NCBI GenBank assembly: GCA_033060915.1 | Contig: CM065392.1 | Location: 1,633,501 to 1,697,500, forward strand | DNA length: 64,000 nt | Source: Euryodendron excelsum | Taxonomy: Eukaryota > Streptophyta > Magnoliopsida > Ericales > Pentaphylacaceae | Direction of reading: 5' to 3' | Shown here: piece by piece, positions 60,485 through 64,000 of the stretch | Layout: the number at the start of each line of letters is the position of its first letter | Numbering within the stretch: position 1 is the first letter of the stretch | Notes under the pieces: generated by a model | Told to the model about the DNA's origin: nothing | Seen by the model: the letters and a program-made list of their open reading frames with translations, nothing else | The model's database searches: none | Made by a program: the position numbers and the translations under genes

Positions 60485-61636
60485 ATCTAACGCCCCAATT
60501 TTTTGCACTCGAGAAAATATATAAGTGAGAAAAATACAATACTCCCTCGTTAGAACTCATTCTCCTAAAAAGACAAGTACGACTAGATTTGAATTGAAAA
60601 TTGATTTGAATAATTATTTTTGAAAAAAATTTGGAATCGCCACCTAACTTAATTAAGGTGAGTTAGGTTATTTAAAACTAAATGCAATCTTAAAATTAAA
60701 CTTAGGATTTTTTAAAAAGATTTTGAAAAACTTCCTCCAGAGAGGATTTTTAGAAAAAAATAAATTATTTGGCAATCTTTGAAAAGATTTAAGTCATTTT
60801 TTAAAACAACTCTGTTTTTTATTTTTGAAAACAGTGATTCTGAAAAAATGCACTAGGCTATCACCTCATCCCGCTCTTGTGATACCTACATGTTTATTCA
60901 CCCTAAATTCACTCAATTAGAATTTTCAATTGTCTAATGTCTAATTATATCCACTTTGAAAGAATTATGGAAAGAAGTTTAATATGATGCATGATATGCA
61001 AGTGCAAGAAAAATGTTTGATTTTGAAAGTAGAGATTTGAAGAAAAGATTTGAAATTTAGAAAAAGTTGTTGAAATTGAAAATTAAAAAAAGGTTGTAGA
61101 ATTGGAAACTTGAAAAAGATTGTGACCGCACCCATAGGGGTTGCCTACGTATCTCTTTATTGAGAATCAGATCAGTCGTAGTTCGGACTCGGGGTCTAAT
61201 TAAAAATAGACACTTTGGGGTCTTTAAAGAGTTTGATTTGAAAGGATTTGATTTGAACTTTGAATATAAGATTTGAAATTGAACTTTGATTTGAAATCGA
61301 ACTTTGATTTGAAATTAAACTTGAAATTGACTTTAATTTGAAATTGAAGTTGAGGAATTTGAAATTAATTTTGACTTAAAAAGATTAAAATTTGAAGGAG
61401 AATTTGGACTTAATTTGAAAAAGATTGAATTGAGTTTTAAAAATATCTTGACTTAGATTAAAGTTTGAAAATCATCTTGATTTAGAAAAGAACTTTAAAA
61501 AAGAGTTAAAACTTTCTAACTTTAATATTAGAGTTGAACTAGAGTTTGGTCTCCTAAGATTTAGGTAACCTAAGATTGAAGCATGTAATTAAATTGAAAA
61601 ACTTGAGAGATTTGATTTTTAAAAAAAAGTTGAATT
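60485..61636 (-). mobile_element. TAT/Ogre LTR end (U5 part), copy B
   Basis: Equivalent of 52978-54128: AATTTTTTGCACTCGAG, CTCGTTAGAACTCATTC, TGACCGCACCCATAG. Cut at the same internal LTR point as copy A by the duplication junction. Confidence 0.75.
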
Positions 61637-61972
61637 TTAATAAAACATTAGCGAATGATGAACTTGCTTTTTAAGTCTTGTTAACTGCCCCCTCCTGCTT
61701 TTCGTGGAACAAAGGAAAATGACATGACTCGCTTTCTCCCCACCATGGACTTGCTTTTAGGTGTTAGTAATTGGCTCCACATGACTTTGGACTCTGCTTT
61801 TCCCGTATCGAGCTATTGCCATCGAAGATTCAAGGTTAAGTGAAACGTGTGTGAATTGCTTCTGGGTCTTGGCAACGGCTCCACCTATTAGCCTATAAAC
61901 TAATTAAAGACAATTAATTGACTCGGTTTGGCATTTGCTCCAGAAGTATAGAAAACTTGCAACCATGTTGGA

Positions 61973-62817
61973 TTAACGATAAAAGGAATAGTATAAATAC
62001 CAATAGAAAATTCATACAAAGTTATCATTAAAATAATAATGCGATTGAAGGAAAGTGAATCACTTAAATATTGTTAGTGCATATAATATATTACACTGTA
62101 TATCTATATTTATACTATACATTATAATAACAAGTTATCGAGTCTTAGATGTTAAAAAACTCAATCCAATATTCTTAACTTTTTAAAATTTTAAATTATT
62201 AATATTACATGTGTTATAATAGTATTGGCCTCACTATAATTTATAGAAACTTTACCTTCTATTAATGATTAAACTTAGGTAATTTTATGTTATTTTGAAA
62301 AGTTTCAAATTCCCTTTCATGATTTTAGGAAGTTCTTTCTTAAATTAAAAAAAATTATAAAAATTATCATTTCAAATCTCCTTAAATTCCCTCCTATAAA
62401 AAGTTCCTCCTTAAATTTAAGCAACATTAGAATTGTTATTTTAAATTTTCTTAAATTCTTCTATTATAATTTTAGAAAATTGTTGCTTAAATTTAAAACT
62501 TTAGAATTTTCTATTCAAATCCTTTTAAATACAAATAAATATTAAAGAAATAAGCATTTCAAGTATTTTAATTATGTTACTCTAATGTAATTTGATTTGT
62601 TTTTGGCAACCTTGATGGTGAATAGTGCAACCATTTCAAAAAGAAATTTTTATGATATAGATGCACAAAGTTTGATAAATTTTCAGCTTTAAGTAATTAT
62701 TATAATTTATTGTCTAATAAAACTAATATTAGTAGTATAAACTTTAAAAATAGAGTATCAATTTTTTATTTTTAAATTTTATTTTCTGTCCCGTGCATAG
62801 CACAGGCTCAAAGCTAG
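61973..62817 (+). mobile_element. Possible Helitron-like element, copy C
   Basis: Best-kept 3' end of the three: CCCGTGCATAGCACAGG hairpin (about 62790-62806) then CTCAAAGCTAG|T (CTAG 62814-62817). Left end approximate; non-coding. Confidence 0.4.
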
Positions 62818-63045
62818 TAATATATTATAGGGATTTGATTTAGAGATTTGATTTACTTTCCAAGTTTGAGCTTTCTTTTTCAGCACTCATTGTGCTATAT
62901 ATATACATTGTACCTCTCTTTAATACAATTTATAAAATACAAAGATAATTCTCTATAATTCTCTCTCTTTCTTTCTCTTTTACTGTTATTCTAACATAGT
63001 ATCAGAGCTGGGTTTTGAAGGGCATTCATCTCTTGGGATCACTCA
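62818..63045 (+). mobile_element. TRIM/Copia-like LTR end with primer-binding site, copy C
   Basis: LTR end GTTATTCTAACA at 62996, followed by TAGTATCAGAGCTGGG (62997-63012), one base from the initiator-Met primer-binding core. The leader is cut near 63046 by a deletion. Confidence 0.6.
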
Positions 63046-63176
63046 ACTCAAGCTCTGTTGCAAAACTCTGGATGGATATATATAGAAAAAAGGTATTTGT
63101 TCCCAACAGTCACCATTCAAAAGATGTCTTTCAAAAAACACATTTTCATTCAAACTCAAATAAAAAATAACGGAAG

Positions 63177-63211
<35 letters not shown>

Positions 63212-63217
63212 CCAACA
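63046..63217 (-). mobile_element. Copia 3' LTR remnant, copy C
   Basis: Only the last part of the LTR seen at 52010-52686 remains, joined to the TRIM leader. (TA)n tract at about 63181-63209. On the minus strand the polypurine tract CATGTGGGAGAT precedes TGTTGGAAA. Confidence 0.6.
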
Positions 63218-63303
63218 ATCTCCCACATGAATGAAAAGTCGTTGAAAAATGTAAGATGTAAATGCTGACACGAACAAGAGTACAGTGAAAAGTTACAGCA
63301 TTG

Positions 63304-64000
63304 GATCCGATTAAAAATAGACACTTTGAGGTCTTTGAAGAGTTTGACTTGAAAAGGTTTAATCTGAAAAGGGTTTGATTTGAACTTTGAATAGAAAATT
63401 TGAAATTGAACTTTGATTTGAAATTGAACTTGGATTTAAAATTAAACTTGGAATTGACTTTGATTTGAAATTGAATTGAGGATTTTGAAATTGATTTTGA
63501 TTTGAAAATATTGAACTTTGAAAGAGAACTAGGACTTGATTAGGGAAAGATTGGGTTGAGCTTTGAAAACAACTTGACTTAGATTGAAGTTTGAAAATCA
63601 TCTTGGTTTGGAAAAGAACTTTAGAAAATAGTTGAAACTTCCTAACTTTAGGGTTAGGGTTGAACTAGGATTTGGCCTCTTAAGGTTTAGGTAACCTAGG
63701 GTTGAAGCATGCAATTGAATTGAAAAACTTGATTTGAACTTAAGAGGTTTGATTTTAGAAAGTTGGATTTTAGGAAAGTTTTCATTTTAGGAAAGTTTCG
63801 GATTAGGAAAGTTGGATTTAGGAAAGAATAAGAAAGAATTTGATTTGATTTTAAGAACACTTGATTTAGAAAAGACTTGTAAAGATTTGACTTAATTATT
63901 TGATTGGAAAGAAATTAGAAAGTTAGGGTTTAGGACATATTAGATTGTAGAAAGCTTTAAATTAAGAAAGTTTCAAAATAGGAAAGTTCTCTTTTAGAAA
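63304..64000 (-). mobile_element. TAT/Ogre LTR, interior part, copy C
   Basis: Joins mid-LTR (GATTAAAAATAGACACTTTG) and continues beyond the point where copies A and B are cut, into the TTTAGGAAAGTTT block. It runs off the window. Confidence 0.7.

Larger units (their letters stand above)
54129..61636. repeat. Tandem unit copy B (about 7.5 kb)
   Basis: Second head-to-tail copy, same order of parts as copy A, ending at ..GAATTTTAATAAAACATTAGC. It is longer by a 225-bp insertion at 54804-55028 and small indels. Confidence 0.85.
61637..64000. repeat. Tandem unit copy C, internally deleted, runs off the window
   Basis: Third copy. The left 1.4 kb matches A and B; then two deletions remove the receptor fragment, the hAT element and the LTR terminus. 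Unlike A and B, its LTR part continues past the duplication junction point (about 63775) to the window end. Confidence 0.8.

Overview
The window looks like nuclear DNA of a dicot plant, probably a perennial with a large, repeat-rich genome. It is AT-rich, has spliced genes with GT..AG introns, carries plant-specific gene families (an RDM1-like gene and a subfamily XII LRR receptor kinase), and is dominated by plant-type LTR retrotransposons, hAT-type MITEs and a TRIM. I cannot name the species. Nothing resembles bacterial, organellar or viral gene organisation. Only three loci look like real host genes; the rest is nested and partly decayed mobile DNA.

Layout. 1-5.28 kb is a long LTR-like block of a TAT/Ogre-type Ty3 element, plus strand. 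6.3-7.9 kb is an RDM1-like gene (RNA-directed DNA methylation) with a TATA box, an overlapping upstream ORF and a hAT MITE inside its intron. 11.2-16.8 kb is a three-exon gene for a small methyl-CpG-binding-domain-like protein; its 5.0 kb first intron holds an Athila-like LTR piece, a perfect solo LTR and a TRIM. 17.3-17.6 kb is another hAT MITE. 19.6-24.1 kb is the 3' half of an Athila-type element on the minus strand, with an integrase pseudogene and an LTR containing about 185-bp tandem repeats. 24.1-33.2 kb holds two roughly 4.2-4.3 kb TAT/Ogre-type LTRs: a 5' LTR with primer-binding site, and a solo LTR with an exact 5-bp target duplication inside an older Copia LTR. 34.8-41.7 kb is a Copia-type element with both LTRs and target duplication, lacking recognisable pol, carrying a solo LTR in its gag; it sits inside yet another LTR.

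42.6-46.1 kb is an apparently intact two-exon LRR receptor kinase gene (minus strand, 1051 residues predicted) of the EFR/Xa21 type with a non-RD kinase. Immediately upstream, from about 46.77 kb to the right edge, lies a tandem array of a roughly 7.4 kb unit: copy A 46.77-54.13, copy B 54.13-61.64, copy C from 61.64 kb and running off the window. Copies A and B each carry a broken piece of the receptor gene's 5' end (promoter plus first ~46 codons), a possible Helitron end, a TRIM/Copia-like LTR with primer-binding site, a hAT MITE, a Copia 3' LTR and the end of a TAT/Ogre LTR. The same microhomology junction joins A to B and B to C. Copy C has two internal deletions.

How things relate. The two small genes at 6.5-16.8 kb are both linked by family to DNA methylation and lie on the same strand 3.3 kb apart, which may be chance. 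The receptor kinase region shows how duplication plus transposon insertion copied and scattered a resistance-type gene's promoter and signal-peptide region. I found no convincing new biological system. The most interesting items are the RDM1 locus with a MITE 23 bp before its splice acceptor, the MBD-like gene spanning a 5 kb transposon-filled intron, and the promoter/signal-peptide duplication array.
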